NCBI GenBank assembly: GCA_964653695.1
Contig: CAZZFQ010000021.1
Location: 1 to 22,120, forward strand
Source of the DNA: JALHTG01 sp964653695
GTDB taxonomy: Archaea; Thermoproteota; Bathyarchaeia; 40CM-2-53-6; JALHTG01
DNA: 22,120 bases
Reading direction: 5' to 3'
Shown piece by piece: positions 13,757 through 22,067 of the stretch. Positions within the stretch are counted from its first letter, which is position 1. Every line of letters starts with the position of its first letter. The position numbers and the translations under genes were made by a program. The notes beneath the pieces are model-generated. The model was not told the DNA's origin, ran no database searches, and was given only the letters and a program-made list of their open reading frames with translations.

Positions 13757-14848
13757 CTATCTTGTGATTTCGATGTTCTTCATCGCATCCAAGTTTCGTG
13801 GATGATTCTCAAAGAATTTTCTGACTGGCTCAAGAATGCGCGTCAGGGACTCTGCCACACCCTTCTTCAGGTCGAGAGGATGCAATCTCATCTTGACATA
13901 TTCTTGTTCGAGTTGAACCACTGACTGGAAGTCGGCTGGTCCGCCGTACTTGTCGGCCCTGGGAATGCGCATCCGGCCTTCCTCTTGGAACACTATATAC
14001 TTGGCAATTTCGAAAACTGGGTTTCCCTGTGTGATCCCGGGTGGGCAGTAGGCTGCTCTGATCTTAGCATCGATCTCGTTCGGGTTATCGTGGATAAGTA
14101 TGACGCTTTCAGCGATACTCTTAGACATCTTCGATTTTATTTTTAGGTCCATTTCAGAATCTTCGTCGAACCTTTCTGTTCCTCTAGATGCGGGCTCCAG
14201 CAAGCCGGAAACGAGCGGCGTGTGCAAGCATACCGGCTTCTTTCGACCAATCTTCTCCGCGACATCTCTGGCCAGCATGTGGGCTTTACGTTGGTCGATG
14301 CCAGCACATGCAACATCCAGATCCATTTGAAATATGTCTGCTGCCTGCATGCAAGGGTATATCAAGGCCGCGGCCTCTACATCCGAGGCTTCCATACTTC
14401 TGCCCATGATGGGTATGGTTCTCCAAATGCGGTGAATCGAAGAAAGTTTTCCGATGCGTATCACCTTCTCCCAGTAGTCCTTGTTTCCTGCAAGCTCTGA
14501 AGCCCAAATGTACTTGACCTTGTCGCGTGGGATTCCTAGCGCCGTAAAGCAGTCTTTGAAGTATTCTCCGCATACACGAATGTTCTCCATGCTCCCTCCG
14601 AGTTTGTTGTTGATCCAAGAATGCCAGTCAGCGAGAAACATGATAAAATCAAAGCCAGCGTCAACCACGTCCTTGATCTTTTGGCCAGTGACTAGTCCGA
14701 TGCCTATGTGCATGAATCCGGAACATTCGAATCCCCAGTATGCTCTCGGGTGCGTTTTCTCTTCTAGCAATGCCCTAAGTTCAGAAGGGGTAACGACCTC
14801 CTCGGTACCCTTTGCAATAGTATTGAGTTTCTCCTCGGTGTTCTTCAT
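13757..14848 (-). CDS. tyrS: Tyrosyl-tRNA synthetase
   Basis: The 363-aa class I synthetase charges tRNA-Tyr. It has the archaeal TyrRS N-terminal block RAYWGFECSGFMHIGIG, where HIGIG (47-51) is the HIGH-equivalent motif. The tyrosine-binding block is YPCMQAADIFQMDLDVA (Y164, Q168, D171), followed by GIDQRKAHMLAR and an intact KMSKS (240-244). These match the archaeal/eukaryotic TyrRS rather than TrpRS. The ATG at 14848 is chosen because GGAGG sits 6 nt upstream; a TTG 33 bp earlier is possible but lacks support. The second residue of the usual GFEPSG motif is Cys instead of Pro. It heads an operon with the small toprim gene. Confidence 0.95.
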   Translation of the reverse strand: MKNTEEKLNTIAKGTEEVVTPSELRALLEEKTHPRAYWGFECSGFMHIGIGLVTGQKIKDVVDAGFDFIMFLADWHSWINNKLGGSMENIRVCGEYFKDCFTALGIPRDKVKYIWASELAGNKDYWEKVIRIGKLSSIHRIWRTIPIMGRSMEASDVEAAALIYPCMQAADIFQMDLDVACAGIDQRKAHMLARDVAEKIGRKKPVCLHTPLVSGLLEPASRGTERFDEDSEMDLKIKSKMSKSIAESVILIHDNPNEIDAKIRAAYCPPGITQGNPVFEIAKYIVFQEEGRMRIPRADKYGGPADFQSVVQLEQEYVKMRLHPLDLKKGVAESLTRILEPVRKFFENHPRNLDAMKNIEITR

Positions 14849-14888
14849 TGAAATCCTCCCAAAGGGCACGTGCTTGTTCAAACTGGCG

Positions 14889-14895
14889 TTTTAAG
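14889..14895 (-). promoter_or_regulatory. Possible TATA box for tyrS
   Basis: CTTAAAA on the minus strand is about 44 bp before the ATG. A start 25 bp downstream gives a leader of about 20 nt containing GGAGG. Confidence 0.35.
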
Positions 14896-15015
14896 CTGTA
14901 TGTCGCTTTCTAATTTATCATCTCGAATGGCGACGTCTTGCGAACTTGGAGCGCGCTTGGACGGTTAAGTCAAGCCCGCTCTGTTGCCCACAACACTAAC
15001 ACCAAGCGTCATAGG

Positions 15016-15028
15016 GGGGAGTCTCCCC
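15016..15028. repeat. GC-rich hairpin GGGGA-GTC-TCCCC
   Basis: A 5-bp GC-rich inverted repeat with a 3-nt loop lies 93-105 bp after the pheT stop, inside the 272-bp gap before tyrS. It could terminate or process the pheST transcript. Nothing else coding and no tRNA was found in that gap. Confidence 0.3.
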
Positions 15029-15120
15029 ACTCAGTCGGCTCTCTCGGAGGTAGGCATGTTCTCGCACGTCGCTGCCGAGCGCTTCAACACTCCCTACTGA
15101 GAAAAAGGCGAATCATGAGG

Positions 15121-16809
15121 TTAAACATTGCTTTCCTCGTAGCTGCTTCTTCGCTCAGGCATCGATTCTTCGACATCGATCTCAAATGCGGCAATCGGAT
15201 TCTCGATTCCGAATCGCTCAAGGACAGATGGATCGATTTCTCCAAGAACTCCCAACTTGTGGCCACTGAGGCTCATTGCTGCTGCTCTTCCCCGAACGAA
15301 AGAGGGATGGTCTAGCCGTTCAATGGATGATTCTTTGACTCCGAGATTGCGTATGAGCGAGTAGACGACAGCTTGCACATCCTCATAGCTTACTGTGTGA
15401 TTGCATATCACTCCTGACAGTCTTCTCCGATTCAGAGTCTTGGTAGCCGCCTTCCTGTCGACTACGACCACATCGCCGCATTCGAAGACCTTCTGAGGAT
15501 ATGCCACATGCTTATTATAGCTCAGAAAGTTGATGATTCCGGGAAGGAGGCTGTTTCTCAGAATGGAATACTCCAACGATATCGGGTTCTCTACTTCAAC
15601 CACTTCGTCAGCTGGGGTGTTCATTTTCTGGAAGAGGATCTGTGGGCTGGTCATGATGAAGGTAAATATCTCTTGGAACCCAAAACCAACCATGAGATCT
15701 CGAACGAGCCTCCCAAACGGCGTGATCGTTCTTTCGCGGCCGATAGTGGCTGTCAAGGGGATTACGGGCTCGAACCGTCCATACCCATAAGCGATCGCGA
15801 CGTCCTCGATAAGATCTACCTCATGTAACAGATCTCTCCGGTATGCTGGAGCAAAGACTCTAAGGACTTCTCTGCCACCTCCTACTCCGTACCGCATCTT
15901 CTTGAGCTGACTGGCGATTTGCCGGCTTGTAAGCTGGATTCCTAGAACTTCACACACGGCCTTCGGCCTTAGCGTCCATAGGCGTGGAGACAGGTTAGGC
16001 GTCCTCTTCTCTCTCTTAGGAGACCGCACTCTCACGTCCTTTATGACGGCGCCTCTCTCCGCCAAGGTCGTCGCCATCAGTACGAGGGCCTGATCCACGA
16101 GCTCTTCGTCCGTGCCTGTCACGTCGAGCAGGACATTCCTCGTCTTGTCGGTCACCTTAGTGAGTATTCCATTGATTATTGGAGGTAGAGAGAGGACATT
16201 TCCTTTGGAATCGTATAGAAGAGGGTAGCGAGGAAAATCCCTGATTATGTGGCCGTATTCTCTTCCTTTTGGGGTCAGCTCTAGGATCTGCTTTCCATTC
16301 ATGGGACGAGTCTCATCCAGCGGTATAAAACTGATTTTCTCAGGTTCAACACCAGCGTAGATGAGGTCGTGAGTTACAGTATCGAAATCGTGAACACCGA
16401 TTGACACCTTTCGTCTGTTTCTTCCGTAGGTCGCGTGTATCTTTTCCTGCATTTGCATGATCTGCCTAACAGCATCGCCAGCCAAGTTGACATTTTCCGC
16501 GACGGCCGATGACATGTAGGGCCTGATATCTAGAACGCTTCTATCTATTCGGAGTGTTGCATTGCTCCTAGCAACTTGATACTTTCTTAGTCCTGTCTCA
16601 ATTCCTAACAGTCCCCTCAATTCTCTTGCTATTCCCTCAGTGCTTAGAAGGTCAGGACGGTCCGACGTCACTTCGACGGTCATCTCGTCTTCGGCCGAAC
16701 TTGCGTGGCCGCACTTTGTTAAACTAAGTGCCTCTGACAGCCGCTCTGGCGTTATCTCTCTTCCTATGAGATTGCACATATCATGAATTGAGATTGTGAT
16801 CGTTGGCAC
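15121..16809 (-). CDS. pheT: Phenylalanyl-tRNA synthetase beta subunit
   Basis: The 562-aa protein is the archaeal-type PheRS beta chain. The N-terminal block includes EVTSDRPDLLSTEGIARELRG, followed by the B3/B4-type domain (KVSIGVHDFDTVTHDLIYAGVEP) and the B5/core region with LHEVDLIEDVAIAYGYGRF and GFQEIFTFIMTSP. Its length is typical for archaea and shorter than bacterial PheT, which carries an added tRNA-binding domain. It forms the (alpha-beta)2 enzyme with PheS and contributes editing and tRNA recognition. The GTG start at 16809 has GAGGTGAG 3 nt upstream; this ribosome-binding site contains the pheS stop codon, so the subunits are translated in close coupling. Confidence 0.97.
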   Translation of the reverse strand: MPTITISIHDMCNLIGREITPERLSEALSLTKCGHASSAEDEMTVEVTSDRPDLLSTEGIARELRGLLGIETGLRKYQVARSNATLRIDRSVLDIRPYMSSAVAENVNLAGDAVRQIMQMQEKIHATYGRNRRKVSIGVHDFDTVTHDLIYAGVEPEKISFIPLDETRPMNGKQILELTPKGREYGHIIRDFPRYPLLYDSKGNVLSLPPIINGILTKVTDKTRNVLLDVTGTDEELVDQALVLMATTLAERGAVIKDVRVRSPKREKRTPNLSPRLWTLRPKAVCEVLGIQLTSRQIASQLKKMRYGVGGGREVLRVFAPAYRRDLLHEVDLIEDVAIAYGYGRFEPVIPLTATIGRERTITPFGRLVRDLMVGFGFQEIFTFIMTSPQILFQKMNTPADEVVEVENPISLEYSILRNSLLPGIINFLSYNKHVAYPQKVFECGDVVVVDRKAATKTLNRRRLSGVICNHTVSYEDVQAVVYSLIRNLGVKESSIERLDHPSFVRGRAAAMSLSGHKLGVLGEIDPSVLERFGIENPIAAFEIDVEESMPERRSSYEESNV

Positions 16810-16813
16810 TATC

Positions 16814-18352
16814 TCACCTCAGAGGTTTCATCCTTAACCAGTCAAGCCTTTTCGAGTATAACTCCCGGATGTCGTCAATTCCCAGTGCAATCATGGCCAG
16901 TCTGTCAAATCCTATCCCCCAAGCTATTACAGGGAAATCTATCCCGAGAGGCCTGAGAACCTCAGGGCGGAAGACTCCTGACCCTACGAACTCGACCCAT
17001 CCAAGCTTCGGATGTTTGACGTAGGATTCGACGCTAGGCTCTGTGAAGGGAAAGTAATGTGGCCTAAACTTCACTTCACCCAGTCCTAGCGTTGCAGCAA
17101 ATTCCTTCAGGAAACCTAGCAGGTGGCGAAGGTTGATCCCTTTGTCTCCAACGATGCCATCCAACTGATGAAACTCCATGGCGTGCAGCGCGTCCAGGAC
17201 ATCAGGCCTGAAGATCTTGGACAAGCAGTACATCTTGATCGGAGGTTTCCGATGAGTTGCGAGATATCTTATAGAGACTGCCGTGGTCTGAGTTCTCAGA
17301 ACAAGTCTTCTCGCAGCATCGTAACTCCACTCGTAGCCCCACCCATTCGAACCAGTGGTCCAGCCATCCTCATGCGTGTGTCTCACCCTTTCCGCGAGGT
17401 CACGGAACTCAATATCTCCTTGTTTCGGATGCCTCACCCTGTAACTGTCATGTATCTCCCTTGCAGGGTGGTCCTGAGCCTGAAATAGGACGTCGAAGTT
17501 CCAGAACTCGGTCTCAACGAATGGGCCTTCGTACTCCTCAAAGCCCATAGCCACCAAGGCCCTTTTTGCCTCGTCTATGAATTCGGCAAAGATATGCTTC
17601 TTTCCAGGATAGAACTCAGGAGGGGCAGCCGATATGTCATACTCTCTCAGCTTGATGTCGCGCCATCTGCCACTCAGTATTAGCTCTGACGTCAAAGCAG
17701 TCACCTCTTCAGAAACCTTGACCCCCTTGCTCACGATGTCGAGACCGGAAGTTGTGAGTTCCAGATTCCTGTCAACTTTTTCGTCAAGATCGATCAGGTT
17801 TCGGCCCTTTAGTACGGTCAGGGCCTCCTTCAATTCGCTTGGAAGATCTTCAACCTCGATTTGCTTCTTCTCATAGATGGTTCTGAGGAGTAACTCGTCG
17901 GTACTCTCAGTAGGTTCCTTTTCGACTGAAAGAATCAGTTGACCATTTCTCTTCCTGATTCCTCCCCAGCCTTTTCTCCGTATCCACCCTATGGCTATCG
18001 GAAGCATATTCTCTGGGACATGTGTCTTCCTACCGAGTCCGCCAAGATCGGCGTCGCCTCCGACCATCAGCGAGGCCTCAACCAGCCTTCGCTCAGGCAC
18101 CTTCATCTCAGCGTAGGAGATGCCTTCCTCGTTCAACCTTACGACGGCTCTCTTCTTCTCCAATATCCTCAACAGTTTCTGCTCTTGGAGAGAGAGCGCG
18201 GCTCTCATCGCGGATGATAAGGATAGCCCGCTCTGTCGGGCCACCTGTTCCATTGCTCCTTTTCCATGCATGTGTCCAAGTGATTCCAGTAACTTCGCTT
18301 CATTCTCCCGAAGTTCAGTCAAACCTAGTGCTCCTCGAAACTGTAGCCCCAC
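16814..18352 (-). CDS. pheS: Phenylalanyl-tRNA synthetase alpha subunit
   Basis: The 512-aa class II catalytic subunit of PheRS has an N-terminal winged-helix region (about 1-230, ENEAKLLESLGHMHGKGAME) typical of archaeal/eukaryotic PheS. The catalytic domain carries PLFVETEFWNFD-like motif 2 context (GPFVETEFWNFDVLFQAQDH), DSYRVRHP, HQLDGIVGDKGI, FRPHYFPFTEPSVE and the motif 3 GIGFDRLAMIALG. It adenylates phenylalanine and charges tRNA-Phe. A TATA element lies about 23 bp from GTG 18352, so transcription would begin at or next to this codon, suggesting a leaderless message. It is followed directly by pheT with 4 bp between genes. Confidence 0.97.
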   Translation of the reverse strand: MGLQFRGALGLTELRENEAKLLESLGHMHGKGAMEQVARQSGLSLSSAMRAALSLQEQKLLRILEKKRAVVRLNEEGISYAEMKVPERRLVEASLMVGGDADLGGLGRKTHVPENMLPIAIGWIRRKGWGGIRKRNGQLILSVEKEPTESTDELLLRTIYEKKQIEVEDLPSELKEALTVLKGRNLIDLDEKVDRNLELTTSGLDIVSKGVKVSEEVTALTSELILSGRWRDIKLREYDISAAPPEFYPGKKHIFAEFIDEAKRALVAMGFEEYEGPFVETEFWNFDVLFQAQDHPAREIHDSYRVRHPKQGDIEFRDLAERVRHTHEDGWTTGSNGWGYEWSYDAARRLVLRTQTTAVSIRYLATHRKPPIKMYCLSKIFRPDVLDALHAMEFHQLDGIVGDKGINLRHLLGFLKEFAATLGLGEVKFRPHYFPFTEPSVESYVKHPKLGWVEFVGSGVFRPEVLRPLGIDFPVIAWGIGFDRLAMIALGIDDIRELYSKRLDWLRMKPLR

Positions 18353-18370
18353 TCAGTTCGCCTTCAACAC

Positions 18371-18380
18371 TTATATTTAT
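18371..18380. promoter_or_regulatory. Shared AT-rich TATA element for pheS and trpS
   Basis: TTATATTTAT lies in the 84-bp gap between the divergent pheS and trpS genes. On the minus strand it is about 23 bp from the pheS GTG (leaderless); on the plus strand it would give trpS a leader of about 35 nt. One box may serve both directions. Confidence 0.5.
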
Positions 18381-18436
18381 TTCAGAAGACGCGTTAACTC
18401 TACGTCGATCTGTGTCGCAGAAGGTCTGCCTGCATA

Positions 18437-19549
18437 ATGCCAAAGGGAATTACGCCTTGGGAGTTTGAGCTGGAACACGTTGACTACGGTCGAATCATCC
18501 AAGAGTTTGGATTACAACCCATGACGCCTGAACTGTTGAAACGAATGAAGAAACCGCACAGGTTGTTCACGAGAGATGTCGTCTTCGCCCATAGGGACTT
18601 CGACAGGATACTTGACGCACAGGACAGCGGGGAGCACTTCGTGGTACTGACAGGAATGGATCCATCGGGAGGGTTTCACTTCGGTCACAAACTGATCGCC
18701 GATCTCATGGCTTGGTATCAAGGACAGGGCGTCATGCTCTACATTCCGGTATCAGACATAGAGGCACATGTCATAAGAGAAATCGACGAGGAAACGTCCA
18801 AGAAAATAACCGTCAACGAATACATCCTCAACTATCTCGCACTCGGTGTTGACCTAGTGACTAAGGACAAGTGCTGTCTCTACAGCCAGTGGAGAAACGA
18901 CCTGGTTCGCAACTTTTCGTTCAAAGCAGCCTCCAAGATTACATACAGTCAAATGCATGCCATGTACGGGTTCAACAACTCAGATAACATGGGCAAGATC
19001 TTCTTCCCCTTCATCGATGCCGCAGACATTCTACACCCCCAGTTGTCTGAACGAGGAGGTGTAAAGCCGGTCCTCGTCCCGGTTGGAGTCGACCAAGACA
19101 TTCATTTGAGGCTAAGTAGGGACCTGGCCCCTCGCTTTGGAATGATAAAGCCTTCCTCCATCTACACGAAAATGATGTCAGGTCTTCAAGGTCCTGGAAC
19201 GAAAATGTCGAGTAGCAAGCCCGAAACCGCAATTTTCCTCACTGACAGTATCGAGGCCGCGAAGGAAAAGTTGAAGAACGCCTTTACGGGAGGGCGCGAA
19301 ACAGTTCAAGAGCAAAAGCGGGTAGGCGGACAGCCCGAGAGGTGTGTTGTCTACGAGTTCCTTCTATTCCACTTTGAGGACGAGCTACTGGAGAGCACCC
19401 ATAAAAGGTGCACTTCAGGCGATCTGCTATGTGGTGAGTGCAAGGCAGTAGTTTCAGATAGAATCGCTAGGTTTCTCGTTGAGATTCAGAGAAAAAGGGA
19501 GGAAGCTAAGGCGATTCTTCCTAAGGTGTTTGAGAATCAGTTGCTCTAG
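18437..19549 (+). CDS. trpS: Tryptophanyl-tRNA synthetase
   Basis: The 370-aa class I synthetase is of the archaeal/eukaryotic TrpRS type. The N terminus has ITPWEFE and RDVVFAHRDFDRIL. The HIGH-equivalent is GGFHFGH (78-84) within TGMDPSGGFHFGHK; the active-site core has YSQMHAMYGFNNSDNMGK and PVGVDQDIHLRLSRDLA; the second signature is KMSSS (256-260). A CGEC near the C terminus is common in this group. It charges tRNA-Trp. The ATG has only a weak ribosome-binding site (AAGGT, 11 nt upstream). Methionine aminopeptidase follows 17 bp downstream on the same strand and is likely cotranscribed. Confidence 0.97.
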   Translation: MPKGITPWEFELEHVDYGRIIQEFGLQPMTPELLKRMKKPHRLFTRDVVFAHRDFDRILDAQDSGEHFVVLTGMDPSGGFHFGHKLIADLMAWYQGQGVMLYIPVSDIEAHVIREIDEETSKKITVNEYILNYLALGVDLVTKDKCCLYSQWRNDLVRNFSFKAASKITYSQMHAMYGFNNSDNMGKIFFPFIDAADILHPQLSERGGVKPVLVPVGVDQDIHLRLSRDLAPRFGMIKPSSIYTKMMSGLQGPGTKMSSSKPETAIFLTDSIEAAKEKLKNAFTGGRETVQEQKRVGGQPERCVVYEFLLFHFEDELLESTHKRCTSGDLLCGECKAVVSDRIARFLVEIQRKREEAKAILPKVFENQLL

Positions 19550-19566
19550 GTCACGGGGTCAGCTAT

Positions 19567-20469
19567 TTGATTCCTGACGAGGCCTTGGAATGTTATAGAA
19601 AGGCAGGAAGAATCGTCGCACATCTTAGAAAGCTGGTGCCTGAACTGGTTCGAGAGGACGTCAAACTGTTAGATATCTGCGAGAAAGTGGAGAGCACGAT
19701 TCTTCAATTGGGGGGAAGGCCTGCGTTTCCCTGCAATATTGACGTGAACGAGATTGCAGCTCACTACACTTCACCCTCCGGAGACAGTTCCCGCGTACCA
19801 AACGGCTCGATCGTAAAGGTCGACTTTGGAGCACATGTAGACGGTTTCATTGCAGACAGCGCCGTATCCGTGTCCCTCAGCCCCCGGTTGAGCCCTTTGG
19901 CCTGGACGGCGGAGGAGGCTTTGCGTAAAGCGCTAGAGATTGTTCGCCCCGGAGTCAGAATTTCCGAAGTGGGAGCACTTATTCAAGCGACCATTGAGAG
20001 AAGGGGGTTCAAGCCGATACGAAACCTAACAGGCCACCTGATAGAAAGATACGCAGTTCACACAGGAGAAGCGATACCCAACGTGGGAAACATGGCCGGA
20101 GGAAAGCTCAAGATAGGCCAGATCTGTGCACTTGAACCCTTCGTCACATCCAGGTCCGCGAGAGGCGAGGTCAGGGATGAAGACAGATCGTACATTTTCA
20201 GATTCTCCAAACGGAAAGGATCTGATACCGAGGAAGGAAAGCGTCTGATTGCGTACATAGAAAAGGAATTCAAGACTCTCCCATTTGCCAGGCGTTGGCT
20301 GGCAAAACTTGATTGGCTTGAGAAGGCTGATGCCACATTCGCCAAGTTGATTGAGTCTAAGTGTGTTTCAGGATACCCTATCCTAGTAGAGAGAAGCGGA
20401 GAACCAGTGGCTCAAGCAGAGCATACTGTTCTGATCACAGAAGACGGATGCGAAAACCTAACAGCCTAG
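19567..20469 (+). CDS. map: Methionine aminopeptidase, type 2-like
   Basis: The 300-aa enzyme removes initiator methionine. All metal ligands of the archaeal/eukaryotic type are present: D86 (VDFG), D97 (IADSA), H157 (LTGH), E190 (LEPF) and E285 (AEHTVL), and the substrate His is H66 (AAHYTSP). The insert between the fourth and fifth ligands (FSKRKGSDTEEGKRLIAYIEKEF to ADATFAKLIESK) matches type 2 enzymes. The TTG start is the only one near the conserved N-terminal helix; the ribosome-binding site is weak. It lies 17 bp after trpS. Its TAG overlaps the stop codon of the convergent zinc-ribbon gene through the shared CTAG 20466-20469. Confidence 0.95.
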   Translation: MIPDEALECYRKAGRIVAHLRKLVPELVREDVKLLDICEKVESTILQLGGRPAFPCNIDVNEIAAHYTSPSGDSSRVPNGSIVKVDFGAHVDGFIADSAVSVSLSPRLSPLAWTAEEALRKALEIVRPGVRISEVGALIQATIERRGFKPIRNLTGHLIERYAVHTGEAIPNVGNMAGGKLKIGQICALEPFVTSRSARGEVRDEDRSYIFRFSKRKGSDTEEGKRLIAYIEKEFKTLPFARRWLAKLDWLEKADATFAKLIESKCVSGYPILVERSGEPVAQAEHTVLITEDGCENLTA

Positions 20470-20861
20470 TCTTGCTTCTTTTTCGGTTCCTCTTGGTAGA
20501 TTTGATTGATGTACATGGTCTCGTTGCATTGCTGACATTTTCCTGCTTCCTTGAATACATAGTCTCCAGTAGTGAAGTTTCGTATGACCTTGAAGCTGCA
20601 CTTATTGCATAAGGCGACTGTCAGGACCTTCGCTCCTAGTCGGGGAAGGATGGATACTCTTCTTCTGATCTGCGTTAAGGAACTGACTGCGAGCATTATG
20701 CCAATCAAACTGATGAAAGCGGTGTAGTAGAAGCTCTCCATGTTTCCTTCCTTCATTGAGAGGATCCCGGTGTAGAGCATCCACACCGAATATCCCAGAA
20801 CCGCTATGCTGAACGCTATCAGCAGGTACAGGTACATGGTACTAGGCGCTCTTGTTTGCAT
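20466..20861 (-). CDS. Two-helix membrane protein with C-terminal zinc ribbon
   Basis: From ATG 20861 the protein has 131 aa: two membrane helices (about 10-31 and 45-63), a basic loop (QIRRRVSILPRLGAK) and a C-terminal zinc ribbon with C85/C88 (CNKC) and C109/C112 (CQQC), ending in a lysine-rich tail. ATG is preferred over GTG 20870 because AGGTG lies about 7 nt upstream of it and overlaps the GTG. The gene follows the DUF1512 gene with the upstream stop 9-11 bp before the ATG, so the two form an operon and probably work together at the membrane. The ribbon could bind protein or nucleic acid. I recognise no named family. Confidence 0.82.
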   Translation of the reverse strand: MQTRAPSTMYLYLLIAFSIAVLGYSVWMLYTGILSMKEGNMESFYYTAFISLIGIMLAVSSLTQIRRRVSILPRLGAKVLTVALCNKCSFKVIRNFTTGDYVFKEAGKCQQCNETMYINQIYQEEPKKKQD

Positions 20862-20870
20862 TGTCCACAC

Positions 20871-22016
20871 CTACTGGCCGATTCCTACAGTATTGCCGAT
20901 CCCTGCCACAATAACTATGTCTCCTTCCTTTGTCCGGTCAACAATCAGCTTCTTGATTCTTGCCACAACCAGTTCAGCGGCCTCCGAGATCTCTTTCTTC
21001 ATCGGAGCGATGGCTTCCAATATGCTCTCCTTAACTATTATGGCGTACACAGGAATCTTGTGCTTCACCGCTTCCTCTTCTATCTTGAACCTCTCCGTTC
21101 CCGGGCCTCCTATGGCCGCGCCTATACCCTCGCTCAGCTCCCCTGTTTTGTCTCCCTCGAGCTTCAACGCTGCATCAACCATGACGACCATGGCGATCTT
21201 TCCCTTGTTCTCATCAATGATCTGCCTTATCGCATCGCCAGGCGTGCCCACATTTCCACCAGGGCCCTCGGCCTTGAGAGGAATCACTTTCCTTCCCTCG
21301 ATCATCGTCTCGGCCGCCACGATATCTCGGTCGAGTTTTCTCTTCTCCATGCCTCGCATGAGTCTCGCCGCCACTAGAGCCCCTGCCCCGTCTCCTATCG
21401 GCTGGCCCTGCGAGAAAGCCCTAGCCGCAGCGATGAGGGCCTCGGCCTCCTGCATTACAAGAGGAAGGATCATCTGAATCTGCAATATCACGTAGAAACT
21501 TGAAGTCCTTTTTCCCAATAGATAGTAATGTCGTACGATTCGGTAAATCGTGTTCATCGCCTGCGAAACCTCGATCAGGTTCTCAAGGTTGTTTACCTGA
21601 GACTCGTCTGCCTCAGGCGCGATCTTCTTGACGTCATCCTTGAACTTCATGTCTCGAACATTGAGGATATGATCCAGCTTCCAGACGAGCCCAGCCGGAT
21701 CCATTCCTTCAGGGGAGATAAGAAACTGTTCCAGCATCATGTTCAACTCAGGCGTAGGGTCTTCCTTCGGCTTGCCAACTTCCTTCAAGGTCTTGAGGCT
21801 GAGGAGCTTTGTCTCGTTTCTCATGTATTCAAGCCGCTTCACGACTCCATCAACCTCCAGGAGCATAAGGCGAACCTGGACCTTCTGCCCAAAGAACATC
21901 AACAGAATGAAAGAAAGGTACATGAGCAGAGAAATTATCGTGTTGAGATCACCGGATGGCGCGAACGGAAGACCTGCAGTTGAGAACAACGGAATCAACT
22001 GATGTGCCTCTGGCAA
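20871..22016 (-). CDS. DUF1512 membrane-anchored protein
   Basis: The 381-aa protein matches what I remember of the DUF1512 family (Pfam DUF1512) of Crenarchaeota and Thaumarchaeota. It has one N-terminal membrane helix (25-43), a helical domain (50-240; QVRLMLLEVDGVVKRLEYM, NLENLIEVSQAMNTIYRIVRHYY, MILPLVMQEAEALIAAARAF), a glycine-rich segment (SQGQPIGDGAGALVAARLM) and an alpha/beta C-terminal domain (GKIAMVVMVDAALKLEGDKT, PVYAIIVKESILEAI, GDIVIVAGIGNTVGIG). Function is unknown. The TTG start is placed 30 bp from a TATA box, implying a leaderless message. It is cotranscribed with the membrane zinc-ribbon gene and convergent with methionine aminopeptidase, an arrangement I recall from other TACK archaea. 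Confidence 0.85.
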   Translation of the reverse strand: MPEAHQLIPLFSTAGLPFAPSGDLNTIISLLMYLSFILLMFFGQKVQVRLMLLEVDGVVKRLEYMRNETKLLSLKTLKEVGKPKEDPTPELNMMLEQFLISPEGMDPAGLVWKLDHILNVRDMKFKDDVKKIAPEADESQVNNLENLIEVSQAMNTIYRIVRHYYLLGKRTSSFYVILQIQMILPLVMQEAEALIAAARAFSQGQPIGDGAGALVAARLMRGMEKRKLDRDIVAAETMIEGRKVIPLKAEGPGGNVGTPGDAIRQIIDENKGKIAMVVMVDAALKLEGDKTGELSEGIGAAIGGPGTERFKIEEEAVKHKIPVYAIIVKESILEAIAPMKKEISEAAELVVARIKKLIVDRTKEGDIVIVAGIGNTVGIGQ

Positions 22017-22041
22017 ATCTCTCTATGACTGTTAAGTGGCT

Positions 22042-22050
22042 GTTATAAAC
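22042..22050. promoter_or_regulatory. Bidirectional TATA box GTTATAAAC
   Basis: GTTATAAAC reads as a TATA box on both strands. It is about 30 bp from the TTG of the DUF1512 gene (minus) and about 22 bp from an ATG at 22068 (plus), so both divergent transcripts could be leaderless. Confidence 0.5.
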
Positions 22051-22067
22051 CTTAATTGGGCTCTCGG

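Noticed and set aside
6264..14996. GCCCACAACAC occurring at 6264-6274 and 14986-14996
   Set aside because: Only two 11-bp copies with no shared context; likely chance.
14882..15120. Possible tRNA or small RNA between pheT and tyrS
   Set aside because: No TPsiC-loop consensus, acceptor stem or C/D boxes were found on either strand; only short hairpins are present.
14938..15315. 125-aa plus-strand frame in the pheT-tyrS gap
   Set aside because: It runs into the antisense of pheT, has Arg/Ser/His-rich shadow composition and no ribosome-binding site.
20806..21477. 223-aa plus-strand frame opposite the DUF1512 gene
   Set aside because: Ser/Pro/Ala-rich antisense of a strongly coding gene; long only because of codon bias.
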